DNA of 5,773 bases from Candidatus Aenigmatarchaeota archaeon (GCA_011773475.1 WVXN01000040.1:19597-25369), one strand, 5' to 3'. Counted from the first letter of the stretch, positions 1-5,563 are shown. Notes: generated by a model not told the origin, from the sequence alone. Numbers and translations are program-made.

Positions 1-1
1 T

Positions 2-583
2 TCATTTAATCACTTCATCCACAAGATTTTTCAATTCAAGATTTTTATACCTCATTTTTTTAACTAATTCTTTTGCTTTATCAGACAAACGAGAATACAT
101 AAACTTTATCTTATCTTTAGTTTTTTGATAGCTCCTCCCCTTGAAAAAAGGAATTATATCAAAACTAAAAAAAGTTAAACTATCAGCATCTCTAAGAATA
201 TTAGCTTCCACATCTCCTCCTCTTTCATGATGTTCAACCAAATAACGAACCCTTTCAATTATCTTCCCATCTATTCCTGCTTTTTCAAGTTCTTCGCATA
301 TTATATCAGCACTCACCTTTGCATGTTGTTCTTTTAGTTTTTTATAATCTTCATAATTCTTAGCTTCCATAGTTTTTACTCTCCTTTCTTCAATAGTTCT
401 ATCTATATCATGAGCCAGAGCAGCTATCTGAAGTGGAATGCTGGCATCCTTGTCCAATTTCAATACCCATTCTCTCGTCTTTAAAGAATGGAGCCTATCC
501 TTTTTTCTTTCTATAGGTGCTTTACATGTTGAATTCTTGAATAGTCTTTCTATTATCCTCTCAGCAATTTGTAATTCATTCAT
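2..583 (-). CDS. HD-domain protein, DUF4202-like (putative metal-dependent phosphohydrolase)
   Basis: This is a complete 193-residue soluble, alpha-helical protein. It shows the HD-superfamily metal-binding pattern: His32 in an early helix, His58-Asp59 in LAHDID, His87, His118-His119 in VEHHERGGD, and Asp132/Asp134 in RDADSL. HD proteins usually bind one or two metal ions and hydrolyse phosphate esters such as (d)NTPs, nucleotides or (p)ppGpp; the substrate cannot be read from this sequence. The overall layout (a REWVLKLDKDAS-like helix, an 'EKAGIDGKIIERVRYLV' segment, then an acidic 'DADSLTFF' helix) resembles DUF4202 as I remember it, but members of that family usually lack an intact HD pair. 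The start is supported by GGTGA four bases upstream. It is the last gene in the window's five-gene operon, 4 bases after the cysteine hydrolase gene, whose stop codon lies inside this gene's ribosome binding site. The HD fold is fairly sure; the function is unknown. Confidence 0.85.
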   Translation of the reverse strand: MNELQIAERIIERLFKNSTCKAPIERKKDRLHSLKTREWVLKLDKDASIPLQIAALAHDIDRTIEERRVKTMEAKNYEDYKKLKEQHAKVSADIICEELEKAGIDGKIIERVRYLVEHHERGGDVEANILRDADSLTFFSFDIIPFFKGRSYQKTKDKIKFMYSRLSDKAKELVKKMRYKNLELKNLVDEVIK

Positions 584-587
584 TTAT

Positions 588-592
588 TCACC
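588..592 (-). promoter_or_regulatory. Ribosome binding site GGTGA of the HD gene, overlapping the upstream stop
   Basis: On the minus strand GGTGA lies 4 nt (ATAA) before the ATG at 583. Its last three bases are the TGA stop of the cysteine hydrolase gene, so termination and re-initiation are physically superimposed. This implies translational coupling. Confidence 0.75.
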
Positions 593-1130
593 ACTTAAGA
601 TTGTTAGATTTTACTATCTTGCCTGCATTAGTTTTTACAAAAAACATAATAGAAGAGGTATGATTAACTTTTAGATTGGTTGCACAGCAATCTTCGATTA
701 AAAAGACTTTAAAACCTCTATATGCTCCTGAAACTCCTGTCTCTCTAACACAAACATCTGTCTGAACACCAGTCAAATAAATTTCTTTTATTTTTAATCT
801 CTTCAATAATTTTTCTAATCTTGTTTTATAGAAACCGTCAAAAGCGATTTTTTTAACAATATGATCTTTTTTAGTTGGTTTTAATCCATCTATTACTTGA
901 GCTCCTTTAGTTCCTTTCATAGCGTGTTTTCCAGATATTTTTACGCAGGGATCTGTTTTTTTATGATTACAATTAATATAGATTATAGGAATGTTTTTCT
1001 TGTGTGCTAAATCAATTACTTTTCTTATTTTTTGTATTAGTTTTTTTGTTTGTTTTTTTCTGATTACTCTCTGATCCTTATTTCCATAAATGAATCCTTT
1101 CAACATATCAATTACAAGCAAGGCTTTCAT
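588..1130 (-). CDS. Isochorismatase-family cysteine hydrolase
   Basis: This 180-residue protein spans the single domain of the isochorismatase/nicotinamidase superfamily at its normal length. The likely catalytic triad is Asp8 (LLVIDML), Lys94 (just before IAFDGFYKT) and Cys127 (TGVQTDVCVRETG), with the usual turn at residues 120-123. The family hydrolyses amides or vinyl ethers (nicotinamide, N-carbamoyl compounds, ureidoacrylate, isochorismate) through a cysteine nucleophile. The nicotinamidase zinc site (Asp-x-His plus a later His) is not clearly present: the equivalent stretch reads INCNH at 52-56 with His69 further on. I therefore do not call it nicotinamidase (PncA). The protein is Lys-rich. 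The start is fixed by the conserved Asp8 motif near the N-terminus and by GGAGA upstream. It is co-transcribed with the DUF2000 gene (5-base gap) and the HD gene (4-base gap). Confidence 0.88.
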   Translation of the reverse strand: MKALLVIDMLKGFIYGNKDQRVIRKKQTKKLIQKIRKVIDLAHKKNIPIIYINCNHKKTDPCVKISGKHAMKGTKGAQVIDGLKPTKKDHIVKKIAFDGFYKTRLEKLLKRLKIKEIYLTGVQTDVCVRETGVSGAYRGFKVFLIEDCCATNLKVNHTSSIMFFVKTNAGKIVKSNNLKW

Positions 1131-1135
1131 CTAAT

Positions 1136-1558
1136 TTATCTCCATAATTTTAAATCTCCTGTAAGCTTTGAAATCTCTTTTGTAGGACCAACAATAATAA
1201 TGCCATGATAGATTATATCGGGCTCCTTTGCTTTGGATAATGCAACTACTAGTTCATCATCCGGTCCTGTATCAAACATCTCTTGTGGATAATCTACTAC
1301 AAACAAACCTTTTTCTTTTCCAGCTTTAACTATCTGTTTTATGCGTTCCTTAGAGGCCTTTAAAACAATAAAAGGATATCTAGAAATTCCTGTATGAACA
1401 TTACCATCAGTATCAATTATTTTTTCTTTTCCCATAATATCTCCAGCATATCTTCCTGCTGAAACTGCTATGTGACCTAAAGCATTAAGTGCTTGACCAG
1501 AAGTCAGTTCTTCATTTAAAACTGCAACTATTTTCTTTTCTCGATAATCATAAGTCAT
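1136..1558 (-). CDS. DUF2000 family protein (peptidyl-tRNA hydrolase II-like fold)
   Basis: This 140-residue protein matches the DUF2000 pattern along its length. It has an N-terminal strand and helix, KIVAVLNEELTSGQALNALGH, with Asn15, Gly21, Asn25 and His29. A central D-G-x-V-H-x-G-I-S-x-x-P block covers residues 51-62, 'VVDYP' lies at 87-91, and the C-terminal 'GIIIVGPTKEISKLTGDLKL' resembles the family's closing segment. DUF2000 proteins are small cytosolic proteins with a fold related to peptidyl-tRNA hydrolase 2; their biochemical role is unknown, and the fold alone does not prove peptidyl-tRNA hydrolysis. The start is supported by GGTGA at 4 nt. The gene sits third in the operon, 9 bases after the transporter gene and 5 bases before the cysteine hydrolase gene. 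Confidence 0.85.
   Translation of the reverse strand: MTYDYREKKIVAVLNEELTSGQALNALGHIAVSAGRYAGDIMGKEKIIDTDGNVHTGISRYPFIVLKASKERIKQIVKAGKEKGLFVVDYPQEMFDTGPDDELVVALSKAKEPDIIYHGIIIVGPTKEISKLTGDLKLWR
1139..1143 (-). promoter_or_regulatory. Ribosome binding site GGAGA of the cysteine hydrolase gene
   Basis: GGAGA on the minus strand lies 8 nt before the ATG at 1130, inside the last codons of the DUF2000 gene. Aligned to AGGAGGTGAT, it falls within one base of the register of the GGTGA sites of this operon, so it would pair with the same anti-Shine-Dalgarno region. Confidence 0.65.
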
Positions 1559-1562
1559 TTAA

Positions 1563-1567
1563 TCACC
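1563..1567 (-). promoter_or_regulatory. Ribosome binding site GGTGA of the DUF2000 gene
   Basis: GGTGA lies 4 nt (TTAA) before the ATG at 1558 and directly after the TAA stop of the transporter gene. It fixes the start of the DUF2000 gene. Confidence 0.75.
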
Positions 1568-2422
1568 TTATTTCTGAGTTCTAATTATAATTACATCTGC
1601 ACTTAATAAGAGAACTCCTCCTAAAATAGTTAAAGGTTGAGGAATTTCAAAAAATACAATGAGTGCAGCTATTATCGATACCAAGGGTTCTAATAATAAA
1701 ATGATTGATGCACTTTGCGCAATTACATATTTCAATCCATAAAAAATTAAAATCGCCCCAACAATTCCTGCTAAAGCTATTAGAAAGATAACTGACATAG
1801 AAATTGTGTTTGGTATGTTTGAACCGCTTAACAAAAAAAGTGGAAACATAAATATTGTTCCAATAAAACTTCCTAAAAAAGTTAGAGAAGTTGGGCTATA
1901 ATGATCTTTCAGTTTTCTTCCAAGAATATTGTTCGTACCAAAAGAGAATCCTGCAAGTATTCCACTGATTATTCCAAGAGGAGCAATAAATTGTATTAAT
2001 TTTCTTGGGTCAAAAATTAACAAGATTCCCAATAATGCTAAAATTAGAGCAATCATAATTTTTTTGTTTATATGCTCTTTCAAAATGAATGGTGATAGTA
2101 TTACTACAAAAACTGGAGTTGTCATAAATCCAAGCACAGCATTTATTATTGATGTGTTTACAACTGCAAAATATATTAGAAACCATGTTAGAGCTTGGGA
2201 AAATCCTAAAATTAGTATTAGCTTGAGTTTTTTCAATGATTTTACTTCGCGTAATTTTTTGCTCAATTTCAGAATTGGTAGCATTATAATTGTGGAAAAA
2301 AACAAAATGAAAAATGCTACTGAAAGATAGTTTATATCACCTACAAATCTATAAAGAAGGTTAATAAATCCATAAATTAAAGTAGCTATAAAAAGACCAA
2401 TTAGTGGAAGTTTATTTTTCAT
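1568..2422 (-). CDS. EamA-type drug/metabolite transporter (DMT superfamily), 10 TM
   Basis: This 284-residue integral membrane protein has about ten hydrophobic helices, near residues 6-26, 31-51, 67-86, 92-112, 120-137, 147-163, 178-198, 208-229, 236-257 and 264-281. They form two EamA repeats of five helices. Repeat hallmarks are 'FILKEH' ending helix 4 (Glu115), followed by the 'ALLGILLIF' helix, and the equivalent 'LLLEPLVSIIAALIVFFEI' (Glu245, Glu259), followed by 'LGGVLLLSADVIII' in the second half. Positive charges between helices 2 and 3 (residues 52-67) fit a cytoplasmic loop. DMT/EamA carriers usually export or import amino acids, nucleosides, nucleotide sugars or other metabolites; substrates cannot be assigned from sequence. 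The gene starts 4 bases after the DUF362 gene. No strong ribosome binding site is visible (only TGAT, overlapping the previous stop), so translation is probably coupled. Confidence 0.9.
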   Translation of the reverse strand: MKNKLPLIGLFIATLIYGFINLLYRFVGDINYLSVAFFILFFSTIIMLPILKLSKKLREVKSLKKLKLILILGFSQALTWFLIYFAVVNTSIINAVLGFMTTPVFVVILSPFILKEHINKKIMIALILALLGILLIFDPRKLIQFIAPLGIISGILAGFSFGTNNILGRKLKDHYSPTSLTFLGSFIGTIFMFPLFLLSGSNIPNTISMSVIFLIALAGIVGAILIFYGLKYVIAQSASIILLLEPLVSIIAALIVFFEIPQPLTILGGVLLLSADVIIIRTQK

Positions 2423-2426
2423 CCAA

Positions 2427-3455
2427 TCAATCCAAAACTTCTAATTCATAATTTCCTTTACCTAAACCAAAATCAGTAGCAGCTAATAACTGTTCATCCA
2501 ATTTAGATTTGAAAATTTTACCAAATTCATTATTGGTTGATTTTTGGACTAAATCTAATGAAGCTTTCTCAATTGCTATAATATTGTCTGAAATTAAAAT
2601 TCCTATATCAGGCGAAACTTTTTTTCCAATATCTGAACTTCCTATTGGATAACAATCGCAAGTATCAGTTATGTCTAATAAAACACTGATGTAAAGTGAT
2701 TTTTTACCAAGTTTCTTAACTATAAAAGAAGCAGATTCTGCTAAAGCTCTGCTGAACCTAACTGTTTTCATTGATAAAACTTTGTTTGGACATGCATCAA
2801 CACATGCGCAACATCCGAAACACTTATCATAATCGATATGAACCTTTCCATTCTTCAATGAAATAGCTTTCTCATAACAAACACTAACACAAGTTCCGCA
2901 ACCTTTACATTCCCCAATTACTTCTGGATGGACCTGAGGTTGGGTCTCTGTATGCATTACACTCTTACTTTCTTTTGTTACCCCTCCCATTCCTAAATTT
3001 TTAATAGCGCCTCCGAAATTTGATAACTCATGACCTTTGAAATGAGATAAAACAACTAATCCGTCTGCTTCATACAATTTTCTAGCAACTTTTAATTTTG
3101 ATAACCATTTGCTTTTAACCTCTACTCCCTCATTAGAAATAACAATCGAACATCCCATCGATTCTTCGGTAAAACCGTTTTTTCTTGCAGTCTCTATGTA
3201 TTTTTCTACTGTATCTCTTTCTCCACTATAAGCAACTGGGGTATCAAAAACAAAAGGTTTTGCTCCAATTTTTTTTAACTCATCTACAACTAGCTCAACT
3301 ATTGGAGGTCTGATATAATTCAGATTCCCATATTCACCCATATGTGTTTTTATTGCTATAACTTCTCCTTTAGAAAACCTAGCTTTTATTTCCTTTGCTA
3401 CAACTTTTCTGAGATTTTTTAGCAAATGATGTTTTATCAATATTACTTTGTCCAT
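2427..3455 (-). CDS. DUF362 family protein with two [4Fe-4S] ferredoxin motifs
   Basis: This 342-residue soluble protein is of the 'uncharacterised Fe-S center protein' type. The N-terminal DUF362 part (about 1-175) has typical segments: GNLNYIRPP at 43-51, 'LSHFKGHELSNFGGAIKNLG' at 136-155, and a Gly-rich turn up to 158. A bacterial-type 2[4Fe-4S] ferredoxin insert follows, with Cys183/186/189/193 and Cys212/215/218/222; the second motif has an extra Cys216. The C-terminal part carries DITDTCDCYP (Cys266, Cys268), then PDIGILISDNIIAIEKASLDLV, as in other members. Eight ligands in two complete CxxCxxCxxxC motifs imply two [4Fe-4S] clusters and an electron-transfer or redox role in the cytoplasm. 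The reaction is not known for this family. The start is supported by GGTGA four bases upstream. It is the first gene of the five-gene operon and diverges from the PEP-utiliser gene across an 88-base promoter region. Confidence 0.92.
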   Translation of the reverse strand: MDKVILIKHHLLKNLRKVVAKEIKARFSKGEVIAIKTHMGEYGNLNYIRPPIVELVVDELKKIGAKPFVFDTPVAYSGERDTVEKYIETARKNGFTEESMGCSIVISNEGVEVKSKWLSKLKVARKLYEADGLVVLSHFKGHELSNFGGAIKNLGMGGVTKESKSVMHTETQPQVHPEVIGECKGCGTCVSVCYEKAISLKNGKVHIDYDKCFGCCACVDACPNKVLSMKTVRFSRALAESASFIVKKLGKKSLYISVLLDITDTCDCYPIGSSDIGKKVSPDIGILISDNIIAIEKASLDLVQKSTNNEFGKIFKSKLDEQLLAATDFGLGKGNYELEVLD

Positions 3456-3459
3456 TTTT

Positions 3460-3464
3460 TCACC
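3460..3464 (-). promoter_or_regulatory. Ribosome binding site GGTGA of the DUF362 gene
   Basis: AGGGTGA on the minus strand lies 4 nt before the ATG at 3455. It is the same spacing as for the DUF2000 and HD genes, and it indicates that the operon mRNA has a 5' leader rather than being leaderless. Confidence 0.8.
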
Positions 3465-3473
3465 CTTTAAAAT

Positions 3474-3487
3474 TAGAAATTAGAAAT
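3474..3487. repeat. Tandem 7-bp repeat TAGAAAT x2 in the operon leader region
   Basis: Two perfect adjacent copies of TAGAAAT are seen. On the minus strand they read ATTTCTA twice, followed by an imperfect third copy (ATTTTAA) running into the ribosome binding site. They lie just upstream of the DUF362 start. They may be only low-complexity AT-rich sequence. Confidence 0.5.
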
Positions 3488-3525
3488 TTAAATACTATTT
3501 TCTCAAGCAAATTCTTATAAAAGTA
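3483..3525 (-). promoter_or_regulatory. Putative promoter region of the five-gene operon
   Basis: Two TATA-like elements face the DUF362 gene on the minus strand. One is TTTTATAAG at about 3514-3522, with a predicted start near 3493 and a leader of about 37 nt that includes the ribosome binding site. The other is TATTTAAAT at about 3485-3493, preceded by an A-rich BRE-like GAAAATAG, with a predicted start near 3463, which would barely include the ribosome binding site. The first fits the leadered gene better. The choice is inference from the usual 25-27 nt archaeal spacing. Confidence 0.45.
3508..3523 (+). promoter_or_regulatory. BRE/TATA promoter of the PEP-utiliser gene, probably leaderless
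   Basis: A purine/A-rich BRE-like CAAAT is followed by TTATAAAA at 3515-3522. The TATA centre is about 26 nt upstream of the ATG at 3544, and no ribosome binding site precedes that ATG, so transcription probably starts at or next to the start codon. The core TTATAA is palindromic and could also serve the opposite gene. Confidence 0.55.
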
Positions 3526-3543
3526 CCAGCTAAATTATTCTAT

Positions 3544-5001
3544 ATGCTAGATCCCAATCGAAAACTCTTTAGATGGGGACCGATTGATGCTTGCCCTTTA
3601 TTTATGTATTATACCATAGAACCCTCATTTAAAAGAATGTATGACATGTTTGGTCATTGTTATCCAGAATCTATTATTGTATTTGAAAACAAAAAAGTGC
3701 TTTGGATTCTAGATAACCAAGATTTCGTGGACAATGGCATAGAATTCACAAAAGAGAACATTATAAATCCAGAGAAAAAGGGCGTGTTTCTAGAAAAGTA
3801 TACTGACAATATAAACCAATTATTAAATGAATTCGAAAAATTAGAACATATTAATCTGTCAGAGATTGATAATAAAAAATTATATGGTCTGTTTGATGAA
3901 TTTTCAGACATATATTTCAAATTCTGGGAAATTGGAATGACTGTGGAACTAATAATTCTTGCTGTTGAATTATGGCTAAGTGAAAAATTAAAAAAAGTAA
4001 TAGATGATGAGAAAAAATTTAACGAGATATTTGCTAAACTTACAACAGAAATCGAACTAACATTTTACAGAGAAGAGGAAAAAGAATTACTGGAAATAGC
4101 TCAAATGAATGAGGAGAAACAAGAAAGTGCATTGAAAGAGCATCAACAAAAATTTTACTGGATTTTCAACAGCTATTTAGAAGGTAAAATTTTAGGCCTA
4201 GCTTATTTTAAAAACGAGTTAGAAAAAATGAAAAAAGGGAAAGATATAGACCAGATACTGAGCGAGATGAACACATATACTGAAAAAGTAATGGAGGAGA
4301 AAAAAGAATTTATTGAAAAATTAAATCTTAATGAAGTAACCAAAACGTTAATAAAACTAACAGAGGAATTTTGTATTCTTCAAGATAGAAGAAAAGCTTA
4401 TAATTTTATGGCTAACCATTATTTGGAGTTGTTTGCTCAAGAAATTGCAAAAAGATTTAATATGGACGTATATGATGTTAAAACGCTTCTACCAGAAGAA
4501 GTAAAACAATTAATTGAAGATAAACTAGATAAAAGTATTATTCAAGAGAGAAGTCCGATGTTTGTAATTAACATCACAAAAGATGATATGAAAATTATAA
4601 CAGGTGAGGAAGCTAAAAAAATAAATTCAGCTTATTCTGTTATTAAGAAAATTGATCAGAGCCGTGTTATTCAAGGAGTACTAGCCAGTAGGGGAAAGAG
4701 TTATTATTTCAGAGGTGTTGCCAAGATTCTATCCTCTCCGAAAGAAGTTGATAAAATCAACGAAGGTGATATTCTAATAACCAAGATGACGTCACCAGAC
4801 TACATAATTGCCATGAGAAAAGCTGGAGCAATAATCACAGACGAGGGTGGGATTCTATGTCATGCTGCAGTGGTCTCTAGGGAATTGGGAATTTCTTGTA
4901 TTGTTGGAACAAAAATAGCAACTAAAATGATCAAAGACGGAGATGTTATAGAAATTCATGGCGGTAGAGGTTCTGTTAAAATCATAGAGCGTAAAGGTTA
5001 A
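3544..5001 (+). CDS. PEP-utilising enzyme, stand-alone phosphohistidine (mobile) domain protein
   Basis: This 485-residue soluble protein ends in the swivelling phosphohistidine domain of PEP synthase, pyruvate phosphate dikinase and rifampicin phosphotransferase (about 375-480). Landmarks are GDILITKMTSPDYI at 408-421, then EGGILCHAAVVSRELGI at 434-450 with His440 as the likely phosphorylated residue, VGT at 454-456, and a closing DGDVIEIHGGRGSVKI. Before it, about 265-360, comes a helical segment (FCILQDRRKAYNFMANHY, then DVYDVKTLLPEEV) like the linker preceding the His domain in PEP-synthase-like proteins. Residues 1-260 are Glu/Lys-rich helices with a less charged N-terminus (LFRWGPIDACPLF) and are not recognised. 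The ATP-grasp domain and the PEP/pyruvate TIM barrel are absent, so it cannot do the full reaction alone. It probably shuttles a phosphoryl group with partners elsewhere, or has a non-catalytic role. It is a monocistronic, probably leaderless gene, divergent from the operon and convergent with the Lrp gene. Confidence 0.88.
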   Translation: MLDPNRKLFRWGPIDACPLFMYYTIEPSFKRMYDMFGHCYPESIIVFENKKVLWILDNQDFVDNGIEFTKENIINPEKKGVFLEKYTDNINQLLNEFEKLEHINLSEIDNKKLYGLFDEFSDIYFKFWEIGMTVELIILAVELWLSEKLKKVIDDEKKFNEIFAKLTTEIELTFYREEEKELLEIAQMNEEKQESALKEHQQKFYWIFNSYLEGKILGLAYFKNELEKMKKGKDIDQILSEMNTYTEKVMEEKKEFIEKLNLNEVTKTLIKLTEEFCILQDRRKAYNFMANHYLELFAQEIAKRFNMDVYDVKTLLPEEVKQLIEDKLDKSIIQERSPMFVINITKDDMKIITGEEAKKINSAYSVIKKIDQSRVIQGVLASRGKSYYFRGVAKILSSPKEVDKINEGDILITKMTSPDYIIAMRKAGAIITDEGGILCHAAVVSRELGISCIVGTKIATKMIKDGDVIEIHGGRGSVKIIERKG

Positions 5002-5002
5002 A

Positions 5003-5467
5003 CTACTTCAAAACGTCTTCAAACGGATGTTGTAAGTTGTGTTTTACATTTTTGTAAACAATTATTGTTTCTGTTCTGCTTATCATTTCTAATTTATGAA
5101 TTTTTCCCACAATGTTTGAAAGTTCGTCTATATCTTTAACCAAAACTTCTATTAGAAAATCGAACCTTCCAAAAAGTATATGGATTTGAGAAAATTGTGG
5201 AAACTTTACTAGGGTTTTAATTGCCCTTTGTCTGAATTCTTCTGAAGGATAAGCTGAAATTAAAATATATGCTTTAAGGTTTAAACCCAGTTTTTTCTGG
5301 CTTAAATTTACTGTAAAATCTTTTATTACTCCTTTTCTTTTCAATGATTTTATTCTACTAAAAACACTCTGTCTAGTCATTCTGCATGATCTAGCCAAGT
5401 TTACAAAAGACTTTCTCCCATCCTTTAACAATTCAACCAAAATCTTTTTATCTTTCTTATCTATCAT
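5003..5467 (-). CDS. Lrp/AsnC family transcriptional regulator
   Basis: This 154-residue protein is full length for the family. The N-terminal winged HTH covers about 1-60: IDKKDKKILVELLKDGRKSF, then the recognition region MTRQSVFSRIKSLKRKGVIKDF. A short linker leads to the C-terminal RAM ligand-binding/oligomerisation domain (about 66-140), with KAYILISAYP, a GRFDFLIEVLV strand (100-110) and the final TETIIVYKNVKH strand. Lrp/AsnC proteins form dimers to octamers, bind amino acids or related small molecules, and activate or repress transcription; archaeal members often repress their own promoter. The ligand cannot be predicted. The start is fixed by the family-typical distance to IDKKDKKIL; no ribosome binding site precedes it, so the mRNA is probably leaderless. 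The gene is convergent with the PEP-utiliser gene, with one base (5002) between the two stop codons. Confidence 0.93.
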   Translation of the reverse strand: MIDKKDKKILVELLKDGRKSFVNLARSCRMTRQSVFSRIKSLKRKGVIKDFTVNLSQKKLGLNLKAYILISAYPSEEFRQRAIKTLVKFPQFSQIHILFGRFDFLIEVLVKDIDELSNIVGKIHKLEMISRTETIIVYKNVKHNLQHPFEDVLK

Positions 5468-5490
5468 ACAAATGTTAATTAGTATCCAAT

Positions 5491-5506
5491 ATTTATTAAC
5501 TTTTCG
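5491..5506 (-). promoter_or_regulatory. BRE/TATA promoter of the Lrp gene, probably leaderless
   Basis: On the minus strand CGAAAAG (5500-5506), a canonical-looking BRE, is followed at once by TTAATAAAT (5491-5499). The TATA centre lies about 26 nt from the ATG at 5467, predicting a transcript that starts at the start codon. This agrees with the absence of any GGTGA or GGAG there. Confidence 0.55.
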
Positions 5507-5511
5507 TTAAT
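5495..5511. promoter_or_regulatory. Inverted repeat ATTAAC-N5-GTTAAT, candidate Lrp operator
   Basis: The repeat is a perfect 6-bp inverted repeat with a 5-base spacer (TTTTC), 17 bp overall, overlapping the BRE/TATA of the Lrp gene. Archaeal Lrp proteins typically bind short palindromes of 13-17 bp with AT-rich centres, often at their own promoter. Occupancy here would block TBP/TFB binding. A further GTTAA half-site occurs at 5474-5478, near the predicted transcription start. The operator role is inference. Confidence 0.5.
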
Positions 5512-5514
5512 TTA

Positions 5515-5522
5515 TTATATAA
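5515..5522. promoter_or_regulatory. Palindromic TATA box TTATATAA between the Lrp and zinc-ribbon genes
   Basis: This is the most consensus-like TATA element in the 120-base divergent region and is symmetrical. Towards the zinc-ribbon gene it predicts a start near 5545 (leader about 43 nt). Towards Lrp it predicts a start near 5492 (leader about 24 nt), placing the inverted repeat between TATA and start. It competes with the elements at 5491-5506 and 5551-5563 as the true promoter. Confidence 0.4.
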
Positions 5523-5550
5523 TTTTTTATATTTTGTCAAAAAATTAATA

Positions 5551-5563
5551 AGAAATCTTTATC
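5551..5563 (+). promoter_or_regulatory. Weak BRE/TATA-like element upstream of the zinc-ribbon gene
   Basis: AGAAAT followed by CTTTATC is centred about 26 nt before the ATG at 5588, the spacing expected for a leaderless archaeal transcript. No ribosome binding site precedes the ATG. The TATA match is poor and the region is generally AT-rich. Confidence 0.35.

Noticed and set aside
438..674. Plus-strand open frame of 78 codons
   Set aside because: It lies antisense across the HD gene and the end of the cysteine hydrolase gene, both of which carry clear family motifs. Its product shows no recognisable domain and it has no start signal.
1041..1060. A AAA AAC-like slippery heptamers in the cysteine hydrolase gene (possible programmed frameshift)
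   Set aside because: In the zero frame the codons read AAA AAA CAA and AAA AAA CTA, so the heptamer is not in the phase needed for -1 slippage. The full-length product is intact in one frame.
588..1130. Calling the cysteine hydrolase nicotinamidase (pncA)
   Set aside because: The triad is shared by the whole isochorismatase superfamily, and the Asp-x-His metal motif of nicotinamidases is not evident.
1136..1558. Calling the DUF2000 protein a peptidyl-tRNA hydrolase (pth2)
   Set aside because: The conserved pattern matches DUF2000 rather than true Pth2, and the related fold alone does not establish that activity.
1929..2330. Plus-strand open frame of 133 codons
   Set aside because: It is antisense to the EamA transporter gene. 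Its hydrophobic pattern mirrors the transporter's codons, and no ribosome binding site or motif was seen.
3660..3920. Minus-strand open frame of 86 codons inside the PEP-utiliser gene
   Set aside because: It is a Ser/Asn/Phe-rich shadow of a lysine/glutamate-rich gene, with no motif or promoter.
5043..5058. TTTACA-TTTT-TGTAAA hairpin as a terminator of the PEP-utiliser gene
   Set aside because: The stem is only six mostly A-T pairs, no T run follows it directly, and it lies in the conserved end of the Lrp coding sequence. Chance is the simpler explanation.
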